10,667 bases of DNA from Verrucomicrobiota bacterium (GTDB lineage Bacteria > Verrucomicrobiota > Verrucomicrobiia > Limisphaerales > UBA9464): assembly GCA_947464705.1 (NCBI GenBank), contig CANHYD010000053.1:1-10667 (forward strand). Reading direction: 5' to 3'. The translations under genes were made by a program, and so were the position numbers. Positions 1 to 6,289 of the stretch are shown one piece after another. Under the pieces are notes generated by a model that was not told where the DNA came from, ran no database searches, and saw only the letters and a list, made by a program, of their open reading frames with translations. How positions within the stretch are numbered: the first letter of the stretch is position 1; each line of letters opens with the position of its first letter.

Positions 1-1174
1 CGCCCTGGGTGACGGGACTCCGGCCGAACTCCGTCGACCAGACAAAGAGGGTGTCCTCCAGCATGCCTCGCTGCTTCAGATCTTGGATCAGCGCGGCCAC
101 CGGGCGATCCATCGTGGCGGCCTGAGTGTCGTGATTCTCTCGAAGGTTTTCATGGCCGTCCCAATTGATTCGAGGGCTTCCAAACGCGCCACCATTGATG
201 ATTTGCACGAAGCGCACCCCCCGTTCGAGAAGGCGACGAGCCATCAGGCAGTTGCGGGCGAACCCTTTGTTGGCGGGGTCCTCCAATCCGTACATTCGTC
301 GGGTGGCCTCGCTCTCGCCGGTCATTCGTGTCGCCTCGGGGATGCTCACCTGCATGCGTGCCGCCAACTCATACGAGCGCAGTCGAGCGGCGAAGGCTCG
401 GTCGCCGGGATGGGCTGAGGCAAACTCACCGTTGATGCGGTTGAGCATTTGCAAATCGGCCAACCGAGCCTCGGCTGAGACCGAAGCAGGAGTTTCCAAA
501 TCCACCACCGGTTCCGGGGATTGGGTGCGAAACGGAACCCCTTGGTGGTTGGCTGGCAAGAAACCGGACGTCCAATTGATGGATCCTCCCGCCGGCAAGC
601 CTCGTGGATCGGGCAACACCACAAAGGCAGGCAGGTTCTCGTTCTCCGTGCCGAGGCCATAGCTCAGCCAGGCCCCCATGCTGGGGAAGCCATTCAGCGT
701 GAAGCCACTGTTCATCTGGAAGGTCGCCGGAGTGTGGTTGTTGCTCTTGGCGAACATCGAGTAGATGAAGCACAAGTCATCGGCACAACCCGCGAGGTGC
801 GGCAGCAGATCACTGACCCAGGCGCCGCTCTGGCCGCGCTGACGGAACGGATAGACACTCTTCATCAGCTTTCCTGGCTGACCGAAGAATCCCAGATTCT
901 CACCGCGACCCTTCAGTTCGGTACCGTGGAGACGTTCTAACTCGGGTTTATAATCGAAGGTGTCGAGGTGGCTGACACCGCCGCAGCAGAACACCTGCAC
1001 GATTCGCTGGGCACGCGGTCGGTGGTGCCTAGCGGCTGTCCCGGAGACGACTCCGGCGGAAGCTCCGAGCGCGCGGTCGCGGGCCAACATCCAGGCCAGC
1101 GCGATGTTACCGAGGCCGCCTGCACTGCCCGCGAGGAAATGGCGTCGGTTCAGCAATGGGGTGTCAGCGGACAT
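1..1174 (-). CDS. DUF1501 family Tat-exported protein (3' end beyond window)
   Basis: I translated this frame by hand: it is open for 391 codons from the ATG at 1174 to the left edge, with no stop or frameshift, so the C-terminus is missing. Residues 9-16 (NRRHFLAG), followed by a hydrophobic run to about residue 30, form a twin-arginine signal, so the folded protein is probably exported. The family signature follows: VFCCGGVSHLDTFDYKPEL at 61-79 corresponds to the GGxSHLDTFDxKP metal-site-like motif, and WDGHENLRENHDTQ at 338-351 and TEFGRSP at 381-387 are the conserved late motifs. DUF1501 proteins belong to the alkaline phosphatase/sulfatase-like fold; their reaction is unproven. Family members run about 430-480 residues, so roughly 50-90 residues are missing. 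The start overlaps the stop of the DUF1553 gene by 11 bases, implying coupled translation. Two adjacent cysteines (63-64) stand where a small residue or methionine is more usual. Confidence 0.93.
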   Translation of the reverse strand, partial: MSADTPLLNRRHFLAGSAGGLGNIALAWMLARDRALGASAGVVSGTAARHHRPRAQRIVQVFCCGGVSHLDTFDYKPELERLHGTELKGRGENLGFFGQPGKLMKSVYPFRQRGQSGAWVSDLLPHLAGCADDLCFIYSMFAKSNNHTPATFQMNSGFTLNGFPSMGAWLSYGLGTENENLPAFVVLPDPRGLPAGGSINWTSGFLPANHQGVPFRTQSPEPVVDLETPASVSAEARLADLQMLNRINGEFASAHPGDRAFAARLRSYELAARMQVSIPEATRMTGESEATRRMYGLEDPANKGFARNCLMARRLLERGVRFVQIINGGAFGSPRINWDGHENLRENHDTQAATMDRPVAALIQDLKQRGMLEDTLFVWSTEFGRSPVTQG

Positions 1175-3896
1175 AGACAAACTCGGTGGTGTTCAAGAGC
1201 ACCCAAGCGACATGTGGCAACCCGCGCTCCTGGAAGGTACGGCGAGCCATTTGAGATTCTTCGGCGTTCGGGCCGCGCCCGAGGGTCAGCCTCCAGAGCC
1301 AGGTGATGGACTCATCCGGTTTGTTGGCCGCCAGCATGAGTGCCCGGCGGGCCAATTGATCGGCCTGACGCTGCACAAAGCCGCTGTTCATGAGCCCCAA
1401 GGCCTGCAATGGCGTGGTCGTCACGCCACGACGCGGAGTGCGAACCGACGGATCGGGACAATCTAAGGCATCCAGGAGTGGTTCTTTGCCCGAGTTGATG
1501 TTCATCCGGTACACGGTGCGGCGGTTGAACTCGGGAGTCCCTCGGTCCACCAGATGGTAGAATGTGGCGCCATACTCGCTGGTTGTGAACGGGCGGAAAC
1601 TCGGTCCGCCGGCCTGAAGATTGAGCTGACCACTGACTGCCAGCATTGCATCCCGAATGGACTCACCTTCGAGGCGCCGGGGCGGAAAGCGCCAGAGAAA
1701 CACCGCGTCAGCCTCGGTCGCCAAGGCATCACTGCGGGCCTCGGAAGATTGTCGGTAGGTTTCCGACGAAACAATGAGCCGGTGCAAGGCTTTCAAACTC
1801 CACCCCTTCGCCATGAATTCGCTGGCCAACCAGTCGAGCAATTCGGGATGACTGGGCTTAGCTCCACTCCGCCCTAAGTCACTGGGGGTGGCTACCAGTC
1901 CCTGTCCGAAATGGAATCCCCAGATACGGTTCACGAGGACGCGGGCGGGCAGGGGATTCCGTGGATCGGCCAGCCAATCGGCAAAGCGTCGCCGGCGATC
2001 GGCCTCCGGCGCATCCGGAGCCAAGCCCAAATCTCCGGGCAGGGAACTCAGAGCCGACAAACCGGATGGACTCACGGTGTCTCCGGGCGATTTCACATCG
2101 CCGCGCCGCAAGATACGGGTCGGGGCCGGTTGCTCACGCCGGCCCGCGTAGGCCAGGCCGGCTGGCTTCTCCTGAGCTTGCAACCGGCGCTGGGCTTCCT
2201 GAAGGCGTTGCCGGGCCGCATTCCGCTCCCGTACCTCCTGGGGTGTCAGGTGCGCCAACGCTTCAGTCAGAGACGGCCCGCCGCCGCCCTCTCGGAAAAC
2301 AGCCTGGATCTCCGCCGGACTAAGGGCCCGGTCATGGAGGGCCGCCTGGCGGACGGCACCCGTCAGCCAGGGTTTGCCCCCGCCCTCATGCCGACGGCCG
2401 ATGGCGATCCGGGCATTGCCGGCGAGGAAAGTCACCAACGCGGGGACCTCATAGGGTTCTCCATAGGGTTGACCATTGCGGTAGAGAGCCACTCGCCGGT
2501 CTGCTGAATAGACAGCTGCCATGTGGACCCAACCGCCCAGGGCCTCGGATTCTTCCGGGGCTTGGAGATCGCGGGTCCGCTGGAACCCCTCGCTGCCGGC
2601 TGTCCATTTGCGGGGTTGTCGTTCACCGAAGACCAGTGCGTCGAAGACTCCACCATTGGACTGCTCGAGTGAAAGGGCTGCACCGCCACTTTGTTGGAGA
2701 TCGGACAGACGGACCCAGGCGCTCAGGGTCTTTTCGCGAATGTCCCGAGTCAGGGGCATCGACTGGAAGAAAGCCCCAGTCTGGGGAAGCTCCAAGACGC
2801 CCTCAGTCACCCGCGCACTGCCATGGAGTTTGCCAGCCACCTCGGCGGTCTCAAGTCGGTCGAAGCTCCATTGGAATCGCGGCAGGGGGGCCATTGGGCT
2901 CTGCGCGGCTGAGCGTGGCATGCGGGCGATCCCACGGGCCTCGATCGTCGCGATCCGGCGTGCCTCGGATTCGATTTCCAAGCGGTCCTGTTCTTTGCGC
3001 CGTTCCCGCAGGCGAAGATCTTCGGAACCTTCAATGGATCGATCTCCATGACGGACCCCGTCGAACACCGCCTTGACCCGGTAGTAGTCGCCGATGGAAA
3101 TGGGGTCAAACTTGTGATCGTGGCAGCGGGCGCAATTGACGGTCAGCCCTAGGAAGGTTTGCCCGACGACGCTGACCAGGTCGTCCATTTCCTCCTCCCG
3201 GGTGATGGCCCGCTGAGTGGCGTTAGCCTGAGAATTGCCAGCCTGATCCCATGGCCCCGAAACCAGCATGCTTGAAGCGATGATGCCTTCGGAGGTGACC
3301 GGCTCCAACACATCGCCCGCCACCTGCTCCCGCATGAAGCGGTCGTAGGGGAGGTCGGCGTTGAAGCTGCGAATGACATAGTCACGAAACTGCCAAGCAT
3401 GATCCCTGGGACGGTCGTATTCGAAGCCCTGGCTTTCGGTGTAGCGGACCACGTCCAACCAGTGCCGGGCCCAGCGTTCTCCGTAGCGTGGCGATGCCAA
3501 AAGGCGCTCCACCAGAGCCTCATACTGCGAGCGTGACGGATCCCTCTCAAACTCGGCCACGAGCTGCGGTTCTGGTGGTAAACCCACCAGGTCCCAATGC
3601 AGGCGACGAATGAGATCGCGGGGGGAAGCCGGAGGATTCGGAGCCAGTCCTTGGCTTTGCAAGGCCGACCGAATGAAGGCATCCACCGGGTGTTGACCGA
3701 CTGGAACCGTGGGCCGAGTCAGTGGCCGGAACGACCAGTGATTGGATGCGGCGTTCGACTGCAGCGAGGGAGGCCCGTCTGTGGCCGAAACCGCTGCCGC
3801 AGACATGAGAACCCAAGAGATCCAGGCGATGCCCAGACGAAGACCCAAAGCCCGATGGGGGCGGTCTCGTTGAAACCATGTCAGCAGGCGTATCAT
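1164..3896 (-). CDS. Secreted DUF1549-LamG-DUF1553 (PSCyt2/PSD1) protein
   Basis: This 910-residue exported protein is of the planctomycete/verrucomicrobial PSCyt2-PSD1 type. Residues 1-39 look like a signal peptide with a hydrophobic core at 17-35 and likely cleavage after VSA. DUF1549 covers about 68-285, with DLVGLPPEP (102-110), YGERWARHWLD (138-148) and CARCHDHKFDPIS (255-267); the last holds a CxxCH heme-type motif (C255, C258, H259). A concanavalin/LamG-like insertion spans about 340-535 (LSAWVRLSD, HDRALSPAEI). A charged helix follows at 553-577, then the RRGDVKSPG linker near 597 and DUF1553 from about 630 to the end (NPLPARVLVNRIWGFHFG; TPRRGVTTTPLQAL). The separate N-terminal cytochrome domain (PSCyt1) found in many relatives is absent. 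The family is thought to act with its DUF1501 partner outside the cytoplasm, perhaps in polysaccharide breakdown; no reaction is established. The ATG at 3896 keeps the signal peptide but has no clear ribosome binding site. The next in-frame Met (31) would cut most of the signal away. Confidence 0.93.
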   Translation of the reverse strand: MIRLLTWFQRDRPHRALGLRLGIAWISWVLMSAAAVSATDGPPSLQSNAASNHWSFRPLTRPTVPVGQHPVDAFIRSALQSQGLAPNPPASPRDLIRRLHWDLVGLPPEPQLVAEFERDPSRSQYEALVERLLASPRYGERWARHWLDVVRYTESQGFEYDRPRDHAWQFRDYVIRSFNADLPYDRFMREQVAGDVLEPVTSEGIIASSMLVSGPWDQAGNSQANATQRAITREEEMDDLVSVVGQTFLGLTVNCARCHDHKFDPISIGDYYRVKAVFDGVRHGDRSIEGSEDLRLRERRKEQDRLEIESEARRIATIEARGIARMPRSAAQSPMAPLPRFQWSFDRLETAEVAGKLHGSARVTEGVLELPQTGAFFQSMPLTRDIREKTLSAWVRLSDLQQSGGAALSLEQSNGGVFDALVFGERQPRKWTAGSEGFQRTRDLQAPEESEALGGWVHMAAVYSADRRVALYRNGQPYGEPYEVPALVTFLAGNARIAIGRRHEGGGKPWLTGAVRQAALHDRALSPAEIQAVFREGGGGPSLTEALAHLTPQEVRERNAARQRLQEAQRRLQAQEKPAGLAYAGRREQPAPTRILRRGDVKSPGDTVSPSGLSALSSLPGDLGLAPDAPEADRRRRFADWLADPRNPLPARVLVNRIWGFHFGQGLVATPSDLGRSGAKPSHPELLDWLASEFMAKGWSLKALHRLIVSSETYRQSSEARSDALATEADAVFLWRFPPRRLEGESIRDAMLAVSGQLNLQAGGPSFRPFTTSEYGATFYHLVDRGTPEFNRRTVYRMNINSGKEPLLDALDCPDPSVRTPRRGVTTTPLQALGLMNSGFVQRQADQLARRALMLAANKPDESITWLWRLTLGRGPNAEESQMARRTFQERGLPHVAWVLLNTTEFVYVR

Positions 3897-3980
3897 CGGG
3901 GAGAAACGGTGTGATCAAGACGCAGAGTCCCAATCGACGCAAGCGGCACCCGTCACTCGGAACCCCGAAGCCCAACGCCA

Positions 3981-3999
3981 GCCAGCCCTTGGCGCTGGC
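3981..3999 (-). other. Short inverted repeat downstream of tgt
   Basis: GCCAGC at 3981-3986 and GCTGGC at 3994-3999 pair across a 7-base loop in the 113-base gap between the tgt stop and the DUF1553-gene start. There is no T-tract on the minus strand after it, so a classic intrinsic terminator is not supported and read-through from tgt into the secreted pair remains possible. The rest of the gap shows no promoter I can defend. Confidence 0.3.
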
Positions 4000-4009
4000 C
4001 AGGAGTCGA

Positions 4010-5212
4010 TTATTTGAGTGCCGTCTCGGGTGTGGCCTGCTTCCGCGCCTCATGAGCCAGCCGAGCCGCGCGCACCTTTTCCGTCGGCACGTAATTGGCG
4101 ATGAACTGCCGGCGGTATTCACCGAAGGTTCCGTTGCGCAAATGCATGCGAACGTCGGCCATGACCTTCAAGAAGAAGTGGCTGTTGTGAATGCTGACCA
4201 ACCGCAGGCCCAGGATCTCATTCACGTTGAGCAAGTGACGGATGTAGGCTCGCGTGTGGTGGCGGCAAGCGAAGCATTCGCAACCCGGTTCAATGGGATC
4301 GAAGTCGGCCTTCACAGCTCCGCCCTTGATGGCGAAGGTGCCCTTCGAGGTGAAGGCCGTTCCGTTACGGGCCACGCGAGTCGGCAGTACGCAGTCGAAC
4401 ATGTCCACGCCGCGGGCCACCAACTCGATGAGTTGGGCCGGTGTGCCGAGGCCCATGGCGTAGCGGGCCTTGTGTTCTGGCAAGTGAGGTTCCGAGATTT
4501 CCACCGCGTGCATCATCTCGGGCTCCGGCTCGCCGACACTCACGCCGCCAATGGCATAACCGTCGAAGTCCATCTCCACGAGCGCCTCGGCGCACTTCTT
4601 GCGCAAGTCGGCATGGTGGGTTCCTTGGACGATGCCGAAGACCAGCTGACCCTCGGCCCGAGGTTGGGCCTTGCACTCGGCGGCCCAACGGAGGGTGCGC
4701 TTCACGGCGCGGTTCACCTCGTCGCGGTCGGCGGTGTGTGGCGGGCACTCGTCGAACACCATCGCAATGTCCGAACCCAGCGTGCGCTGGATTTCCATGC
4801 TCTCCTTGGGCCCGAGGAAAATTGGGGAACCATCCAAATGGCTCCGGAACTCCACTCCGTGATCCCGGATCTTGCGGATCTTGCCGAGTGAGAAGACCTG
4901 AAACCCGCCAGAATCGGTGAGAATCGGACCCGACCAGTTCATGAACCGGTGCAGGCCACCGGCCTGACGGATGATGTCCATGCCCGGTCGGATCGACAGA
5001 TGGTAAGTGTTACCGAGGAGGATCTGGGTGCCCATCTCCAGCAGTTCGCGGTTGTCGAGTGCCTTGACGCTGGCCTGTGTGCCGACAGGCATGAAGACAG
5101 GCGTTTCGACGACGCCATGCGCCGTGTGCAGGCGGCCCAGCCGGGCCCGGGAGGAAGGATCCTTGGAGAGGAGTTCGAACACGAGGCCGACTGTGGGCGA
5201 AAACCCGCCCAT
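4010..5212 (-). CDS. tgt: tRNA-guanine transglycosylase (queuosine pathway)
   Basis: Tgt swaps guanine 34 in the anticodon of GUN tRNAs (Asp, Asn, His, Tyr) for the queuosine precursor preQ1 in the cytoplasm. The 400-residue protein carries all key residues: the general-base Asp in TDSGGFQ (D100), the substrate-pocket FDECPP (D154, C156), the nucleophile Asp in DMFDCVLPTR (D273), and the zinc site C311-x-C313-xx-C316 plus H342 in VSIHNS. C156 and V226 (GGVSVGE) match the bacterial preQ1-type pocket; queuine-using eukaryotic enzymes have Val and Gly there. It is slightly longer than the usual 370-390 residues. The first ten residues lie upstream of the normal family start, so the GTG at 5182 (giving VFELL) is a plausible alternative to the ATG at 5212; neither has a clear Shine-Dalgarno. 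It is divergent from the aldolase gene and upstream of the secreted pair on the same strand, with no obvious functional link to either. Confidence 0.97.
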   Translation of the reverse strand: MGGFSPTVGLVFELLSKDPSSRARLGRLHTAHGVVETPVFMPVGTQASVKALDNRELLEMGTQILLGNTYHLSIRPGMDIIRQAGGLHRFMNWSGPILTDSGGFQVFSLGKIRKIRDHGVEFRSHLDGSPIFLGPKESMEIQRTLGSDIAMVFDECPPHTADRDEVNRAVKRTLRWAAECKAQPRAEGQLVFGIVQGTHHADLRKKCAEALVEMDFDGYAIGGVSVGEPEPEMMHAVEISEPHLPEHKARYAMGLGTPAQLIELVARGVDMFDCVLPTRVARNGTAFTSKGTFAIKGGAVKADFDPIEPGCECFACRHHTRAYIRHLLNVNEILGLRLVSIHNSHFFLKVMADVRMHLRNGTFGEYRRQFIANYVPTEKVRAARLAHEARKQATPETALK

Positions 5213-5290
5213 TGGATAGGGGTGTCCGGTTGGCAGGTGAATCTTTCGAGATTGGCGGCCGAGCGTCCCTCAGCAATCCTGCTCGGGTTC
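5213..5290. promoter_or_regulatory. Divergent intergenic region between tgt and the aldolase gene
   Basis: These 78 bases separate two genes read in opposite directions, so promoters for both should lie here or just inside the flanking genes. A TTGGCA at 5230-5235 resembles a -35 box on the plus strand, but no matching -10 box lies 16-18 bases downstream. I could not place a convincing sigma-70 promoter on either strand. The call rests on layout only. Confidence 0.35.
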
Positions 5291-6121
5291 ATGAAATCCT
5301 ACCGCCTCAATCGGCTGTTCAACGCCAAGTCCAACCGTTGCTTCGATGTGGCGATGGACCATGGTTTCTTCAACGAATACGGGTTCCTCTCCGGCATCGA
5401 AGACCTGGGCAAGGCGGTGCAAACCGTGGTCACCGCAGCACCCGATGCGGTTCAATTGACCGTGGGACAGGCCCGGCACCTTCAGGCGCTGCCTGGCAAG
5501 GAGAAGCCGGCACTGGTCCTGCGTACTGATGTGGCCAACGTCTACGGCCAAGACCTTCCACGCAGCCTCTTCAGCCGCATGATCGACGCTCCGGTCGAGC
5601 AGGCTCTTCGCCTCGATGCCACGTGTGTGGTGGTAAACCTCTTCCGGATTCCCGGTCAGCCCGAGGTCACCGACCAGTGCATTCAGAACATCCTGCGCAT
5701 CAAGCCCGAGTGCGACCGGTATGCCATGCCGCTGATGATCGAGCCCCTGGTGTTCCAGCCCAACGCCAAGGCTGGCGGGTACATGGTGGATGGCGATCTT
5801 CAGAAGATCCTGCCCTTGGTGCGCCAGGCCGTGGAACTGGGAGCCGACATCATCAAGGCCGACCCCACTGATGACGTGTCGGTGTACCACCGCGTGGTGC
5901 AAATCGCCGGCGGCATCCCAGTGCTTGTTCGCGGCGGCGGCAAGGCTTCCGACACCGAGATCCTCCAGCGCACCGAACAACTCATCGCCCAGGGCGCATC
6001 GGGTATCGTGTACGGCCGCAATATCATCCAGCACGCCAACCCAGCCGGCATGACCCGGGCTCTGATGTCCCTGGTCCACGAAGGCACTACAGCCGTGCAA
6101 GCGGCGGGCTATCTGGTCTGA
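5291..6121 (+). CDS. Class I aldolase, DhnA/DeoC/LacD-type (fructose-bisphosphate aldolase-like)
   Basis: This 276-residue TIM-barrel protein has the length and motifs of the DhnA-type class I aldolases (archaeal FbaB, LsrF and relatives), which cleave or form sugar phosphates through a lysine Schiff base. VAMDHG (20-25) supplies the conserved Asp23. GADIIKADPTDD (185-196) holds the predicted Schiff-base Lys189. VLVRGGGKASD (212-221) and SGIVYGRNIIQ (237-247) are the phosphate-binding loops. At the strand where fructose-bisphosphate aldolases and the ADTH-synthase branch usually carry a catalytic Tyr, this protein has LMIEPL with Glu151, closer to LacD-like proteins, so the substrate may not be fructose bisphosphate. 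The ATG at 5291 aligns with the family start (MKSYRLNRLF). The frame stays open upstream to 4949, but that part runs antisense through tgt. There is no Shine-Dalgarno. A strong terminator follows the stop. Confidence 0.88.
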   Translation: MKSYRLNRLFNAKSNRCFDVAMDHGFFNEYGFLSGIEDLGKAVQTVVTAAPDAVQLTVGQARHLQALPGKEKPALVLRTDVANVYGQDLPRSLFSRMIDAPVEQALRLDATCVVVNLFRIPGQPEVTDQCIQNILRIKPECDRYAMPLMIEPLVFQPNAKAGGYMVDGDLQKILPLVRQAVELGADIIKADPTDDVSVYHRVVQIAGGIPVLVRGGGKASDTEILQRTEQLIAQGASGIVYGRNIIQHANPAGMTRALMSLVHEGTTAVQAAGYLV

Positions 6122-6149
6122 ACCAGACCCCGGGGGACCGCTTTTAGGT

Positions 6150-6201
6150 CCGAAGATTAGGGCGTTCTCTGGGATCCAGGAACGCCCTTTTTCATCTTCG
6201 G
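6150..6201 (+). terminator. Rho-independent terminator after the aldolase gene
   Basis: AGGGCGTTC (6159-6167) pairs perfectly with GAACGCCCT (6180-6188). Inside, CTGG (6169-6172) pairs with CCAG (6176-6179) around a GAT loop, leaving one bulged T. The stem is followed by a run of five T (6188-6192). An outer pair, CCGAAGAT (6150-6157) with ATCTTCGG (6194-6201), encloses hairpin and T-tract. It begins 28 bases after the aldolase stop and should separate that transcript from glgP. Confidence 0.88.
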
Positions 6202-6252
6202 GGTTTCCATTTTCTGAAAACCGAATCAATCTCCGGTCGCTGACCCGGCAAC

Positions 6253-6276
6253 CGACAGGTGAACTGTCGTTCAACC
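6253..6276 (+). promoter_or_regulatory. Overlapping inverted repeats just upstream of glgP
   Basis: CGACAG (6253-6258) and CTGTCG (6264-6269) form a perfect 6-bp stem with a GTGAA loop. The overlapping pair GGTGAAC (6258-6264) and GTTCAACC (6269-6276), with one bulge, is a second stem that cannot form at the same time. The element sits 14-37 bases before the glgP start. It could be an operator or a leader structure, or chance; nothing else supports a function. Confidence 0.25.
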
Positions 6277-6289
6277 CCTCCGACTATTC

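Noticed and set aside
1888..2507. Several plus-strand open frames inside the DUF1553 gene
   Set aside because: The minus-strand frame is continuous for 910 codons with conserved motifs; the plus-strand frames are low-complexity shadows.
3878..4891. Plus-strand open frame (337 codons) opposite tgt
   Set aside because: It lies antisense to a full set of Tgt catalytic and zinc residues and shows no motif of its own.
5230..5258. Possible sigma-70 promoter with TTGGCA as -35 box
   Set aside because: No -10-like hexamer occurs at the right spacing; the sequence there is GC-rich.
4949..5290. Upstream extension of the aldolase reading frame by 114 codons
   Set aside because: The extension is antisense to the start of tgt and the remaining 276 residues already match the full family length.
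5270..6274. Long open frame on the minus strand (334 codons) opposite the aldolase gene
   Set aside because: It mirrors the codon pattern of a clear aldolase gene in GC-rich DNA, spans the terminator, and its translation matches no family I know.
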